Shown here: piece by piece, positions 51,718 through 63,379 of the stretch
Layout of the letters: each line of letters begins with the position of its first letter
Numbering within the stretch: position 1 is the stretch's first letter
Assembly (NCBI GenBank): GCA_959347315.1
Contig: OY365815.1
Coordinates: 20,012,803-20,076,802 of the forward strand
Direction of reading: 5' to 3'
DNA from: Bimastos eiseni
Lineage: Eukaryota; Annelida; Clitellata; Crassiclitellata; Lumbricidae
Length of the DNA: 64,000 nucleotides
Notes under the pieces: model-generated
Told to the model about the DNA's origin: nothing
Seen by the model: only the letters and a program-made list of their open reading frames with translations
Databases searched by the model: none
Position numbers and translations under genes: made by a program

Positions 51718-54700
51718 GTAACTTGCAAAAATTTATCAACGTGTACCTTTAGAATATTTCAAAATGTAGTAACTTGAGGTAAGAAGTGACCCGGGGGCCG
51801 AGAAAGACTGGAGCAGAATTAGGATCAGATAGAGAAGGTTGGCTGGATGGATGGTGAAGAGTTTGTGAAAATATTTGGCTGGGAGTAATGTAAGGAGTTG
51901 TAGGTTAGCGATAGGATTTCAAGATGGAATCGATACAGGATTTTTAGCCCATGGAGTAATTTGCGTATATATGCTCATTCAATCCTGAACTTCCTTGCAT
52001 CTAGTTTGTATAGGCCTAGAACACGATGTAGGGGTGATGCTTATATGACACCACTATAATAAGTCTACCACCAGCAACTGAATCGTGAATTATGGGTAAT
52101 CTTGAAGTTGAATAACATCCCATTTATATGGCACGTGTTACTGAAAAAAGTAGTTCAGAGTCACTCTGATAGGACAGCTCCATAGAGATTGGTGAGCCCA
52201 AGCAGTGGTGTGACATGAAATGTTGCTGTAAGCTGTGAATTAAATCCACCACAAAACACACTATCAAGCAACTCAACCACATCACATAACCTCCATTCAT
52301 CATGTGAGTCCTACTCTGGGGTGCCAAGATCAGATAGGCAGCAGGAAAGTCACTAGGCCTACAGAGGACTGAAATAAATGGGTGCAGGAGATGTTAAAAG
52401 GTGGCCGGGGGAGGGGTTTCTGTGGAATTGTGTGCATTCTTATGTTGACATTCGCTTCGAGGAAAATTATGAGTAAATGTGCTCTGTATAGGAACAGTGC
52501 AGTATTTTGTGTTAACAGCTATTTATCTAGTACTGAAACTAATGTTCACCAGGATACAGCTGTGTAATTTAGCAGTGGATAATAAGTGTTTTTGGGTGGA
52601 TAAAAGGTGAAGGTTCACCTTAGCCGACCGGTTTCAATTTATCAGATCGTATCTGTGACCTTTGTCACCGGGATTAAGTCAGGGTTGCTGTTTTTGCCCT
52701 GTTACAAAAAAGTTTGACGTAAAACGTTTCCTCGGTGTGGCTTCCAAATTGTTTTGGATTGGATCATGGGCAAATCTCAATCAATGTCCTTTATCTTCTC
52801 TTATGATGAAAACTACAATCGCACAAATATCAACAGTGTTATGTAACTAAGTACTACAAGTCAGTCAATCAGTCAGTGTGGTGGTGAACTAAGTGATGAA
52901 TTTTTGGAGACAGTGGTCAGATATGATGAAAATGCAATTTAGATAATGATGCATGGGTTTTCCACCAGTTGGAACGGCCTCCCCTTCCTCTTCGGAAGGA
53001 GCTGCTCTCTCTTCCCTGCTGCCTTCCCGAAGCGTCTGAAGACTTTCCTTTTTTCTATTTAGCTTTGTTGTGACCGTGATTTGAGTGGTGCTATGCAAGT
53101 GCTCCATTACAGTACATTACATTACATTATTATGGGGAAGGTGATGATGATAGTGTGGAATTTTATGTACATATATATATATTACTTATTTCTGCCCAGT
53201 TCTTTCAACAAATTGTTTATCAGTTGTTTTTTGGTTTGTTTAAATTGTTTCTTTAACGGATGTCAACAGATGGCTTTGTTGGACTCCATTAAGAGTAAAC
53301 TGGATGTGATTAAAAAGAATCGGGAGCTCATCGAGGAGAGAATCATCAAGAGGAAAGACTTTGAATTGCAGGTTCGTTTAGTGAACTCCTATTTTTCTCA
53401 AGCTTCCTCTTGCTGTTTCAGCAAGAATGTGGCCGCTGTTATTGCGCCGTGTGCGTAAATCCAGCACATCAAGATCGACTTTACCAATAACATAACATCA
53501 TGTTAAAACGAGTCAATGATCTTTTTTGAATAAGCCTGATTAGGTATCTGTCTTTTAACATTATTATTCAATATGGAACGATCTCCCACTTAAACTCCGC
53601 TGTTTCCTTGTGGCCCACCCGTCAGGTTTTTACAAGTCGCTCAAGTCTTTTTTTCTTTTGTCGTGGCTGGCCTGGGAGCGCTCCTGAGTAGTTTCTTGAA
53701 GGGGTGCTATGTAAATGCTCAGAATGAATGGTTGAATTATTAATTGCACTTTTATTTGTTTATATTTAATTTTGTGACATTCATTTAGTTTATGATGGAT
53801 ATTTTGTATTTCAAGATATATTAATAGTTTAATAGTTAAATCATTTTGTTAAATTTGTGCTCCCGCTTGAGTTACACGCTGTTCCATGGCACCACTGAAA
53901 CACCCCTCACCACAGTACCATGTGTTTCAGTTGTCTTAAGAACTTGAATAAGTTCATGGTCGCTGTATTTTAATCTCTTATTCACAGGTGAAGATAACAC
54001 AAGTTTGTAATATTTGCATGTGTTAATTGAAACCTCTGAACAGTGGTCTCAATGTTTGAAGGATCTCGGAGTTCAGACATTGATCAAAATTCAACAACAT
54101 GACACCTTTTCAACCTCCCAATACTCTTAAATATTAATATACAGGAGCAACATAAATGTTGGGCTTAATCGTTAGCCAAATGACCTGGCTTTCCAAAAGC
54201 TTATGGAGTTTGGTGTTGCATAACTTGCTTGCCAGCCTCATATATATATATTTTTTAAACTGCATCCCGATTTTAAATGATTATAATCGAATACAACTAG
54301 TATAGTTACAAGTTTTTATTTTTTATCAGACAGTCATATCTGTTTGTTTTAATGTTTTGCTATTATAGTTTTGCAAGAATGGATCTGTTAGAAAATATCC
54401 ATATTGCACTTCAGGTATCGAATGTGGTCAAATGCAGATTGGAGAAAAAAAAATACGATAAATACTGTTTGTATCTCGGTGAATTGGACAAAGTCCTTCA
54501 CCTGATCTTTATGCTGGCCAGTCGTCTGGCAAGCACCGAGAATGCCTTGAATTGTCCAAAACCAGGAGACAATGAAACAATCAGTGTGAGTCTATGCACA
54601 GCTCAGTCAAATCAATCAATCAATCAGTCAAAGTTTATTTGGCAATCCAATAGGCACAACTGAGCTAAAAAATGACAATTATTACACATTTTAATTATTC

Positions 54701-55850
54701 ATAGTTATTGAGTTGGCGAATTTATATAGCACCTCTTTCAGAGCACACCATTAGCAAGGTGCATGACTTGAGAGTCCTGTACAATCTTATAGGACTAAGC
54801 TCTTTGTATCAAAGTTGTATATTTAAGCTATTGGTATCATTGTTTACACTAAGAGCTAAACTGGAAGAAACTAAGCCATCAACATTGACATGTGAATACA
54901 AATGTGTTATCAGTGTCATGATCAATTATATGTTCCTAAATATATATTGACATTGACGGTGTCATGATGAAGTCCAACATCATCGAAATGGTGACCATGA
55001 TCATAAAAGGCAACCCTGCCGTATTAGTATTATCCTTCTGTCCTTCTTTCGCATTTGCTGATGTTTCAAGTTCCCTTCCCACTTAGTAAAATGATTACAT
55101 TACATTTTGTCATTTAAATCATTGTAACTATCACCATGCTCACCATCATTCTTGGGTAATCAGCATCACCATCATCTGAATTGCCATCATCTATTTAATT
55201 AGCATCATCAATCATCTAGTCAAGATCATCTGTATTTATCGGCCATCTTTAGATTTTATCACAAATTATCAATTCTCTTTTTCAACATCATCACTGTAAA
55301 GATTGCATTGAAACCTCGACTTTTGAATAGTTGCCACCCCACAGATCCACAGATGTTGTCAAGTTGAAGCAAACAGTTTATTAACTAGAACTGCACACTG
55401 TACAAAAACTCTACCTAAAAAAACACTAACAAAAAACTTGACTTTAAATATCAACTATATTTCTCTTTCTGTTATCAACATAAATCACACTGTCATGACT
55501 TCTCCATCATAGAATAACGATGTATGCAATTTTCCAATTTCCAAAGATAATAAATGGGCCTGCATTTGATTAAACAGAAATTGCTGACGGCAAAACGAGC
55601 GAGTCTAATTGAAAAGCTTGATGATGCAAAATTACTGAAGGACGGAATTGATCACCGAAGTGAAGTCGTCGAGGGTTTCCTCAAAGCCAGTCTATCCGAG
55701 TCGGAATATGCGGCTTATCGAGACTTGGTGTCGGCCATAATACGACTGCATTTTCTGCACCAATGGACCGAAGACCGCCAATTGCGATGCGAGAGACAGC
55801 TGAAAGCACTGAATGCAACCCTTATTACGTCTGGTTCAGTGCAGTGTTAG
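50064..55850 (+). CDS. shroom: Shroom family protein, 3' part of gene (four coding exons, ASD2 domain)
   Basis: Coding exons 50064-51717, 53270-53371, 54415-54585 and 55578-55850 join with GT-AG introns, the three introns all in phase 0, and give about 732 codons ending at a TAG. The last three exons (181 aa) form the Apx/Shroom domain 2: a coiled-coil segment starting MALLDSIKSKL and running through ELIEERI; then YLGELDKVLHLI and the family signature SRLASTENALN; then a third helical segment with LIEKLDDAKLLKDGIDHR and a closing Leu-rich helix. In known Shrooms ASD2 is a three-segment antiparallel coiled coil that binds Rho kinase and activates myosin II at apical junctions, causing apical constriction. 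The large first exon is Ser-rich and disordered, as in the family's central region. I find no PDZ or ASD1 exon upstream; invertebrate Shrooms may lack PDZ, or it may lie in unrecognised exons or outside the window. Confidence 0.88.
51718..53269 (+). other. shroom: Shroom intron (phase 0)
   Basis: GTAACT...CAACAG. Contains a LINE tail (52967-53132) in the same orientation as the gene. Confidence 0.8.
52967..53132 (+). mobile_element. LINE 3' fragment in Shroom intron
   Basis: Reads SWNGLPFLFGRS then AFPKRLKTFLFSI and stop, the WNxLP...FKxxLKxxLF C-terminal block of non-LTR reverse transcriptases, then GGTGCTATGCAAGTGCTC and an ACATT-repeat tail. Confidence 0.72.
53270..53371 (+). CDS. shroom: Shroom exon: start of ASD2
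   Basis: 34-codon exon bounded by CAACAG| and CAG|GTTCGT, phase 0 on both sides. It encodes the first ASD2 helix, with a heptad-like pattern of Leu/Ile (LLDSIKSKLDVIKK) followed by ELIEERI, which aligns with the LLEEI segment of vertebrate ASD2. An in-frame stop lies downstream in the intron, so splicing is required. Confidence 0.85.
53372..54414 (+). other. shroom: Shroom intron (phase 0)
   Basis: GTTCGT...CTTCAG. Contains a second LINE tail (53574-53735). Confidence 0.78.
53574..53735 (+). mobile_element. Second LINE 3' fragment in Shroom intron
   Basis: Reads WNDLPLKLRCF then SGFYKSLKSFFLLSWLAWERS and stop, followed by GGGTGCTATGTAAATGCTC, the same block order and tail as 52967-53132 but clearly diverged. 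Confidence 0.7.
54415..54585 (+). CDS. shroom: Shroom exon: core of ASD2
   Basis: 57-codon exon. The acceptor is taken as CTTCAG|GTA (54414/54415) because this keeps phase 0 and gives an ASD2 spacing within about one residue of what I recall for the vertebrate domain; an upstream AG at 54368 would be out of phase. The donor is AGT|GTGAGT at 54585, close to consensus. It encodes the most diagnostic part of the domain: YDKYCLYLGELDKVLHLI then SRLASTENALN, equivalent to the FEKYRxFIGDLDKV and SGRLARVENALN segments of vertebrate Shrooms. Confidence 0.87.
54586..55577 (+). other. shroom: Shroom intron (phase 0)
   Basis: GTGAGT...AAACAG. Contains a (AATC)n run near 54608-54628 and, in inverted orientation at about 54717-54752, the LINE tail motif (minus-strand GAGGTGCTATATAAATTCGC). 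Confidence 0.78.
55578..55850 (+). CDS. shroom: Shroom exon: C-terminal ASD2 segment and stop
   Basis: Terminal coding exon of 90 codons plus TAG; acceptor AAACAG|AAA at 55577. It encodes KLLTAKRASLIEKLDDAK, then DGIDHRSEVVEGFL and LSESEYAAYRDLV, then a final helix with ERQLKAL. This matches the third segment of ASD2 (LLARQLEDAKELKENLDRRERVV in vertebrates). As in vertebrate Shrooms, little follows ASD2: only about 9 residues remain. The 3'UTR must begin at 55851; AATAAA-type hexamers occur near 57330 and 57611, but which is used is not evident. Confidence 0.87.
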   Translation, partial: KLLTAKRASLIEKLDDAKLLKDGIDHRSEVVEGFLKASLSESEYAAYRDLVSAIIRLHFLHQWTEDRQLRCERQLKALNATLITSGSVQC

Positions 55851-58800
55851 TGCAGTTTCCGCTGGAATTAGTTTTTCTATCAGTCTGTGAACTTCGAAAA
55901 CAGGTTGCTGTGCTGCCATCTTCACATGGGTCATGCACGAAGCCAAGCATGTAGAGATGATTAGCACTCAACCTGAATGATTAAAGAGAAATGGCATGTG
56001 TGCAGTAGAGAGGAGATTTGCATTTGGATGTCTTTAGAGATGGTCAGTGGTCAATCTGTACATAAGCTGGGCGTCCCTTGTCTTTGCTAGAAATTTTTAA
56101 TGCGGATGGAGATTTTATTTACTATATGCGTGATGGTTATTGTACTGAAGAGAAATGCTTACCTAAAATTGGTGCATAATTTATATGACCTAATTATTTG
56201 GAGCCGAACTGTATAACCTCAGATGTACGAGTATTGCATATTTTGATGTACAGTAACGCCTATTATAGTTTTATATTAGTTGTACATTAATAATTTGATT
56301 ACTGTGTTGGTATTTAATGTTAAATGTACATGTGGCTGAATTTATTATTTACTCTGATAACTAAGCAGTTGTCTTGAATGTAACTTTATACTATTGAGTG
56401 AAACTAGTGAAAACACTGCTTTAATCCTAATCCCAGTGGCACTTCTTGAAGGCAACAGACCTGGTGATCCATACACAATTGTAAAATTCTGTGGCATCAT
56501 TTTACTACTACTGTTCCATGGCCGAGCCTTTCCAGCTGCAGGACCATCCATGGTCGGCATGCCAAACACCTGGTTTAAATACTTGCACCTGTCTTGCTAT
56601 CCCAAGTTTGCTCTGAGGATGCATTAAGGCTTCCTTAGGGTCAGCTGCCATATGACTGCAGGGGTCCATCTGCAACATCCTCTTAATTAATAGCCTTTTA
56701 ACTGCAAACTGAAAAATTTGCTAGTTTTAGAACGGACAACTTCTAAAAATGCCTAAATAGTTAAGAAAACTGTCCATTTGTTGGCCTTTCTATCCACTTT
56801 TCCAAACAAATCTTACACAGACTACTGAATTTATTGCCTATCTGTTTTTCCTGTTAAGACTTCACTATCTAGCGAGTAATATATAATGAGTAAGCCAGTA
56901 AAATCCCTTTAAGTACAGTACACACAGCCAAAGAACTAGTACAGCAACAAAACCAGAAATGATTTCAATCATGTAAAATTTTACTTTACAGAACTATTTA
57001 CTAACTCTGTTTTGTGATAATGCCGTTACAAAGGCGAAATGTCAGGAGAATTAAACACGTGTAACTAATCCTTGTGCAGTTATGTCTAGTACTTTATGAT
57101 TTTGTGGTTTATTGATACTTTGTATAGATAACTATCGCAATGCTAATTTCTCGTGTTTTTAGTTAATTAGATATTATTGAAAACTGTTGTATTAACTCGC
57201 AGATCACAAAAACAAACAACGGTTGTTGGCAAGTTTAAAGTCAGGAAAATTATAACCATGTTAAAGTTTAGGTGAAAAAAATCAAAGCACACAATTTAAA
57301 CAATACATTTTACCACAGTAAACAATTGTAATAAAATAGACATGCTCAATATATTTGCAAATAATTCTGACAGAAATATAATATTTACAATCTTGAATAG
57401 TAATAGTCTCACGTGAAATGCAGTTGCTTTAGTTTTCACTGTTTTTTGTCTGAATATGATTTTAGTTCTTTATTTTAACCAATATATCACTTATGTCATG
57501 TATTATCCTTCTAGTTTAGGCTATGCATTGCAGGCATCTGATATTACACAATAATACACATTATGCAACCCAAGGAATCAAAATGAGTCTGATGTTGCCA
57601 ATGTCATTGCTAATAAAAAATTCAATGTTTCAATGTGTTTTTCAGAATGTTTTAAAATGGTAATTTTTTAAATAATTTATTAACATGATCTAAAATGATG
57701 ATAATACCAAAACTAGCAAAGATTCATATTGTCAGAGGATTTTGGTGAAATTATATTCTCGTACAGCGAAGTTTCAGTAAATCCCGTGCATGACCGCTGT
57801 GTTTGTTGTGGACTTTTTCTTGAATTTACAATTTCCAAAGAGATTCCTAACTTTGGCAAAATGTAAGATAGAACCATAAATTTGGCAAAAAGTATTCAGA
57901 GCAAACAATGTGTTCTTTAAAATTATGTATAGCAGTATAAATGTGACTCATTTTATTCCTAGGGTAATCTATTATCCGTATCATCACTCTTGTTTCCACT
58001 CTTTATTAGTCTCAGGATATTTATTTCAATCAATATATAACTCATTTAAGGTATCCTTTAAGTTTAGGATATGATAGCATGAGAGTAAGTACTTCACAAT
58101 TCTATGTGACCCTTGCATGCATTAAAAATGTCTATTGATGCGTGCATTTATGCATGCAGACACGCATGCATACACATAGGCTCTAAAAATTGGTTTTGAA
58201 GTTTTAGCAAAATCTGAACAAACAACGGAACCGGCCATAGCGGTTCAAATTATGCTATAAATTGTTTTGGTCTTAAAAAACAATTGCCAAAATTATATCA
58301 AAGACAGCAGCGGAATGCAATGAGAAACCTAACAATATAACAATAACGACGGTACAGAACAATGAGAAACCTAATAATATAAAAATAAAAATGGCACACA
58401 ACACGGGTATTGATTTTAAATGCATATTGCAAGAGAAAGTGAAGTTGGTCTGAGCGTAAATCAAACGATTTGTGGGGCAATTGACCGAATTCAGATTTAT
58501 TTGTACAACTCGAATTGTGACCGCTAATATCAATGCTAGTGCCTGCATACAGGACACGTATACATATGTATATATTATGCTACATGCATTATAATATTCA
58601 AATAGATTGCCTATGTATTGCAGCATAATCACAACCCAAATTCATTAACTCAAACCAACAAAACTAAACAAAATAGAATGTAATAAAAAATTCCTACAAT
58701 AAATAAGAAAAAAGTGTCTCAGAGTATAAATAATCCCACAGGATGTGAAAATATGAGCAGAAATAAATGTAGTAACTGGAACTACCATTCTTTTTATTAT

Positions 58801-59356
58801 TATCACTGTTTATTGAAATCAATTCTAATTACTATACTGACTTGATAAGTTATTACTTTTACATAATTTTTATTTAAAGCATTTATTATGCAAACATTCT
58901 ACAAGGATCAGCATACAACTCAAACTTGACAATACCATTTTCAATTTAGTTTAGATGTGCAATATACAATATAAATACGACCACTTAATACAGGACGTAC
59001 GTTATTTTTGCATCCTGCATATGATGTTGACGTCATATGTAAGACATGTGGAAGGCATCCACCACATGTGTTCTTAGTTGTCACGGTAATCACTCATGCA
59101 TTACACTTCTGCCAATACAAGAGATGGTTACCATAATCTCCAGAGCAGTCACAGACGGATGAAAAGATATGTTCATTGGCCGATTGATGTAAACTTGCTA
59201 CAGACAATGGTAATCAAGAACAGGACAAGCTTCCATTGCACATTGAACAGATGAAACACCCAAATAGTGCACAGTGAATTGAACATCAGAGGGATGAAAG
59301 AAGGAGGATGCCTGCACTAACTAACCTGACCATCATCACCAAAGTTCAATCTAGAA

Positions 59357-59723
59357 CAATGTTCCCTCAAATTTTTTGGAAATAGTTTGTGCAAGAATTT
59401 TTGTGTGTGCAACATTTCATTAATGGTTCACGCTTTTGCGCTCAGTTCCGAGCCGAATGCGATGAACTTATAAAAGATCATATCTAAAAGTCTATGGTGA
59501 TAAGTTCTGGTAACCTAAGAGAAGCCCCTTGTCTAAAAGATTACTAATGTGACATATCAGCCAAGGAACCAAAGTTTCTGGAGTAAGGTAGACCGCAGCC
59601 AGCTAGGGGACTCAATTTATGTAGTTTCAAAAACAATTTTTTTTTTCAACACTAAATTTTTGTGTGCGCTGGCTCCACGGCCCGTGTGCATGCACACATG
59701 CACACAGCTTAGAGGGAACATTG
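59357..59723. mobile_element. hAT-like MITE (CAATGTTCCCTC ends)
   Basis: Left end CAATGTTCCCTCAAATTTTT and right end, inverted, CAATGTTCCCTCTAAGCTGT; these ends are those of a hAT-type family widespread in animals. Flanking octamers ATCTAGAA and GTTTAGAA agree at 6 of 8 positions, consistent with an aged 8-bp target duplication. 367 bp, no transposase. Confidence 0.78.
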
Positions 59724-60035
59724 GTTTAGAATACTTAAGAAACACACAAACTCAGAAGGTGGTTTGTATGATTCAGATCATATAGTATATATGCATAATC
59801 ATTTTCATATATAAGTGAACAAAGCAAGCAGAACTAGTCAGTGGACTGACGGTTTGAATGCTCTTAAACCAAACTAAATCAGTTACAGTTTAGAGTATAA
59901 AAAGCAGCTTAATCGTGGCACCCACGCAGCAGAACACATCAAGTATAATTGTGATAATTATGCAAAATGACCATCAGATCCAATATACCTCTGTCTACAT
60001 AACAATGTCAAGTCGTGCATATTAATGATCTCAAT

Positions 60036-60474
60036 TAGGGCTGTACCAAATATTCACTTTGGAGCCGAATAGTGGGCCAAATAGCTATCGGTATTCGACC
60101 GAATAGTAACGGTTGGACCAAATATGAATAGTGGTCAGCTGACATGTGTTTCTGCAGATGCGGCTGCTATATCAAGTGGGCTGAAGAAATTCTCTACTGC
60201 TGGACCACGGTCTCACAATGTCAGCCAGCTGTTTCATTTCTAAGTTTAGTCAAATTAGTTCCACTCCTAGTTTACACAGACTGGATGCAAGAATTGCATG
60301 TAGTTAACGGTTTACTTTTAGTTTATGTATTAAATTTACTTACCTGACATTTTTGCTCACATTTCAAATTTATCAGTAGACCTATGTTGTACACCATTCA
60401 TATTCAGCCGAATAGTTGGTCCAAATATTTGTATTCAGCCGAATAGTGAAAATCACTTATTCGGTACAGCCCTG
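60036..60474. mobile_element. hAT-like MITE (CAGGGCTGTACC ends)
   Basis: Ends TAGGGCTGTACCAAATA and (inverted) CAGGGCTGTACCGAATA; flanking octamers ATCTCAAT (60028-60035) and TTCTCAAT (60475-60482) agree in 7 of 8. Subterminal GCCGAATAG/CTATTCGGC words repeat on both sides, as binding sites of a hAT transposase would. 439 bp, no open transposase frame. Confidence 0.82.
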
Positions 60475-61064
60475 TTCTCAATACTTTAACAACAAAAAGC
60501 AATTGGGAAACCAATACAGCTCTTTGTTAATGTGTTAACAATAGTTTGACTGCTATACATATCCACTACAGAAGCAATAACCACCTCATATAATATATAA
60601 CAAATTAAAGAATTTTAATAAAACATAACTGCAATGAATAGCATGTAAATAAATTATTAAATAATTACTGACTATAGATTAACTTCAATGGATGATACCT
60701 GGTAAGCATTTCATGCGAGTACATCAAACACTGGTCCACCAGTTAGCAAAAACAAAAATTAACACTCTAAAATCTCAAGGCTACCAATAAATAGCTTCCA
60801 AATATGCCAAAATCTACAAAACAACTTTATCTAACTCTACTGGCTCTTATGGCAAGTGGAATGATAGAAGAAATCAGAAAATATCATTTCTTAAATTGAA
60901 GAAGAAAAGACGATACATGTATCATGTATGAAAAGCACATTTTCACAACAAAATTAACCCAAAAATATTATGAAATAAAGATAATTACTTGACATTTTAC
61001 AAAAGAATATGCAAGCCAAATGCCTGTTTATTGCCTACCGGCAGCTTACAATAAGAACAGTCCC

Positions 61065-61135
61065 TTAACCCTTTAACGACCAGCTACATAGGTTTTCCCA
61101 TACATTTTAGTACCTGCTGGTCATTTAAGGGTCAA
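61065..61135. repeat. 71-bp fold-back element, copy 1
   Basis: TTAACCCTTTAACGACCAGC (61065-61084) is nearly the reverse complement of 61116-61135 (17 of 20). Same length and arms as 63523-63593. Confidence 0.75.
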
Positions 61136-61159
61136 GCTGAGGCAGCCATGGTACAATAT

Positions 61160-61395
61160 GTTAGTGACTTCATTTTCTTAGCCTCAGCATATGAAGGCGG
61201 TTGGTCAGTCCTCTCTCGCTGTCTCATCTTCTGACCAACAGTAAATGGTCAGTGGTCATTTATATGGTCATCATAGTGGAGTTGGCTAAGGAACACAAGT
61301 GGGGCAGTCATCTCAAACCAAATTTCTGCCCTTGCGGGAATTTGAACCCCTAACCTCTCGATAGACAGTCCAGCACGCTCGCTAAGAAATACACT
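61160..61395 (-). repeat. tRNA-derived SINE with GGCTAAGAAAA body
   Basis: On the minus strand a pol III A-box-like TTAGCGAGCGTGCTGGAC is followed by a B box GGGGTTCAAATTCCCGC, then the body with TTCATATGCTGAGGCTAAGA that also occurs at 32570 and 37262. This copy is the only one with the tRNA-like head intact, and it defines the family as a SINE. Confidence 0.68.
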
Positions 61396-62154
61396 GTAGA
61401 GCAACCCACATGCAGCTTAACGGCTTTTGTAAAGCATTCATGTTTACACAGAACAAATCAACTTAACGGGTAAACAACGTTACCCAGCAATTGCATGAAA
61501 TCACAGTAGAACCTAGGTTCTATCCAAGAACTAGCACCTGACAAAAAAAACAATCTTTTGCTGAATTACTTACTGCACCAGAAAACGTTCACGTGGTAGA
61601 TCCGATGAAATTCCAGTTAGAAAATACATTTACAGCAGTTAATTTTCAATTGTTTCACATACTTGAAGCAGTTTAATTGTCAACACGTCACGTCTACACG
61701 TCCAGTGGTTAAGGAATCGATTAATGAAGCAAACAACTGAACGACTCAACATGATTACATTTGATTTCATTACATTAACTTGGATTTTTAACTCCTCATA
61801 TAATAATAATAATATAATTTGATGGCACTTTGATTTCCCTAACTTGCTCAATGCAGTCAAAAGAAACACGAATTAGCAACCAAAATTCTACATTAAATTT
61901 GTGACAATAAATCAAAATATCAATTGTCAGATAAATACGAAAACAACAAATGTAATAATTGAGTAGCACAGAAAGTAACAAATGTAATGTTGTCACCATA
62001 AGATTTATATACCGGCAGTGCTTTATACAAAGCTATCAAACTAAGAGTTATCCAATACTGCGATAAATCAAATAATCACAGTTAGACAAAGACGGAGGGA
62101 GATTCGTTTAATCAGTGGAAATCAATCAAAATACTTGGATATATCCAAATATAA

Positions 62155-62525
62155 ACACAAAATGCTGCACTGGCTTCCTGTGGAGGAACAGATTCAATTG
62201 AAGATCCTACTATTCTTACAACATGCAGTGGTTGGTTGGCACTGCACCAGCAAATACCAAAGAGCTTCATGTTCCTGTTACAGGAAAACCTGATTGCTGA
62301 CCACTAGGCTCTGCTACCGATAGAGATTTACAGGCTTCTTGCTTCTGCACATGGATGGGCTTTCTCAAGTATTGGACCTTCCTCTAGGAAAAATAGTCCT
62401 TCAAATGTGCATAATTTTCAATTGATTCAACTCAATGCAATATTCTGAATACCTAAGTTGCAATTGTTTAGATTGAGTAGTTAGGCATGCAAACATGCTT
62501 TTGAAAGATGCTATATAAATTCTTT
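62155..62525 (+). mobile_element. Degenerate LINE 3' fragment
   Basis: Starts MLHWLPVEEQIQLKILLF, the LHWLPxxxRIxFKI block just downstream of the reverse transcriptase domain in CR1/L2/RTE-like elements, and ends GATGCTATATAAATTC. Frameshifts and stops lie between, so it is dead. Confidence 0.75.
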
Positions 62526-63192
62526 GTTACATTGCATTCATCAAATTATATTAAAGATAACAGAAGCTGACGAGATACTCATATAAATAACAAACTGCAA
62601 TAAACTTTTAGAACAAAAAAGCACCAGAGGGAGGTTAGCTGAAACAAGGCATAATTCCTTGACACACCAGAATAAAAGGAGGGAAGATTCAATATCAAAG
62701 AGAAATTCAGTTCATGTAACGCAACCTTAAAAATATCTGCTTACAACAGGAAAAAACAGAATTGGAAGTAGATCTGTAAACAAACAAAATTTGACAAATG
62801 TCTACACAGATACAAGAAACAAGGAATTTGTATAAAAACGAGAACAAGAGAGAAACTCACTACAGAAAAAAAAACTGGAAGGAAATAACTCTAAAATGTA
62901 GACATTACCTCTATTACAGTTTCAGGGACACTTTTTTCAAAGAAATATCATTTGAAAGAAGCTTCATTTAAAACTAACATGCCAAGCTTCTTTTCACCCA
63001 TTCTACTGACCACTACTACGCAACATTTCATCATTGCACAAAAATAATGGCACAGATGAACAAGTGCAGATGGACAGCAAAAGCAGCACCAGAAAAATGC
63101 AACAATGTGTTTCAACAGCCAACAAGAAAGTGCAGATTAAGAAAATATATAACAGCACCATGACTAAACCCACCAGTGGCCAGCAATAACAT

Positions 63193-63379
63193 TCAACATG
63201 AACACTTTGACTTTTCCGATCTGAACAATGGATCGCCATTCGATTTTCCAGCACGCAATCCAAGGACACCAGACTTGTCGACAGTGGACTCAATCCGGAG
63301 CATCACCTTGTTCAGAAGGCATTCCATTGCTTTGCTCACATTCAAACCAGTGGCAGCACTTGTCTCAAAGTATGGCAAC
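63193..63379 (-). CDS. rab27: Rab27 terminal exon with G5 motif and CXC prenylation end
   Basis: Starts after an AAG acceptor preceded by a T-rich tract (on the minus strand), completes the split Gly codon and encodes [11 protein letters not shown], a helix with [15 protein letters not shown], the hypervariable tail and the terminal KCSC, then TGA. The tail length and VDKSG segment match vertebrate Rab27 (VDKSW). Confidence 0.9.

Larger units (their letters stand above)
55851..63192. other. Convergent intergenic region and 3'UTRs of Shroom and Rab27
   Basis: AT-rich and CpG-poor. No further gene recognised. Holds two hAT-like MITEs, a 71-bp fold-back, a SINE and a LINE remnant, described separately; a second fold-back lies in the Rab27 intron. 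Neither transcript end can be placed with confidence. Confidence 0.6.

Noticed and set aside
54369..54414. Upstream extension of the third Shroom exon from the acceptor at 54368
   Set aside because: It would break the phase-0 join and insert residues into ASD2; the acceptor at 54414 keeps both frame and domain spacing.
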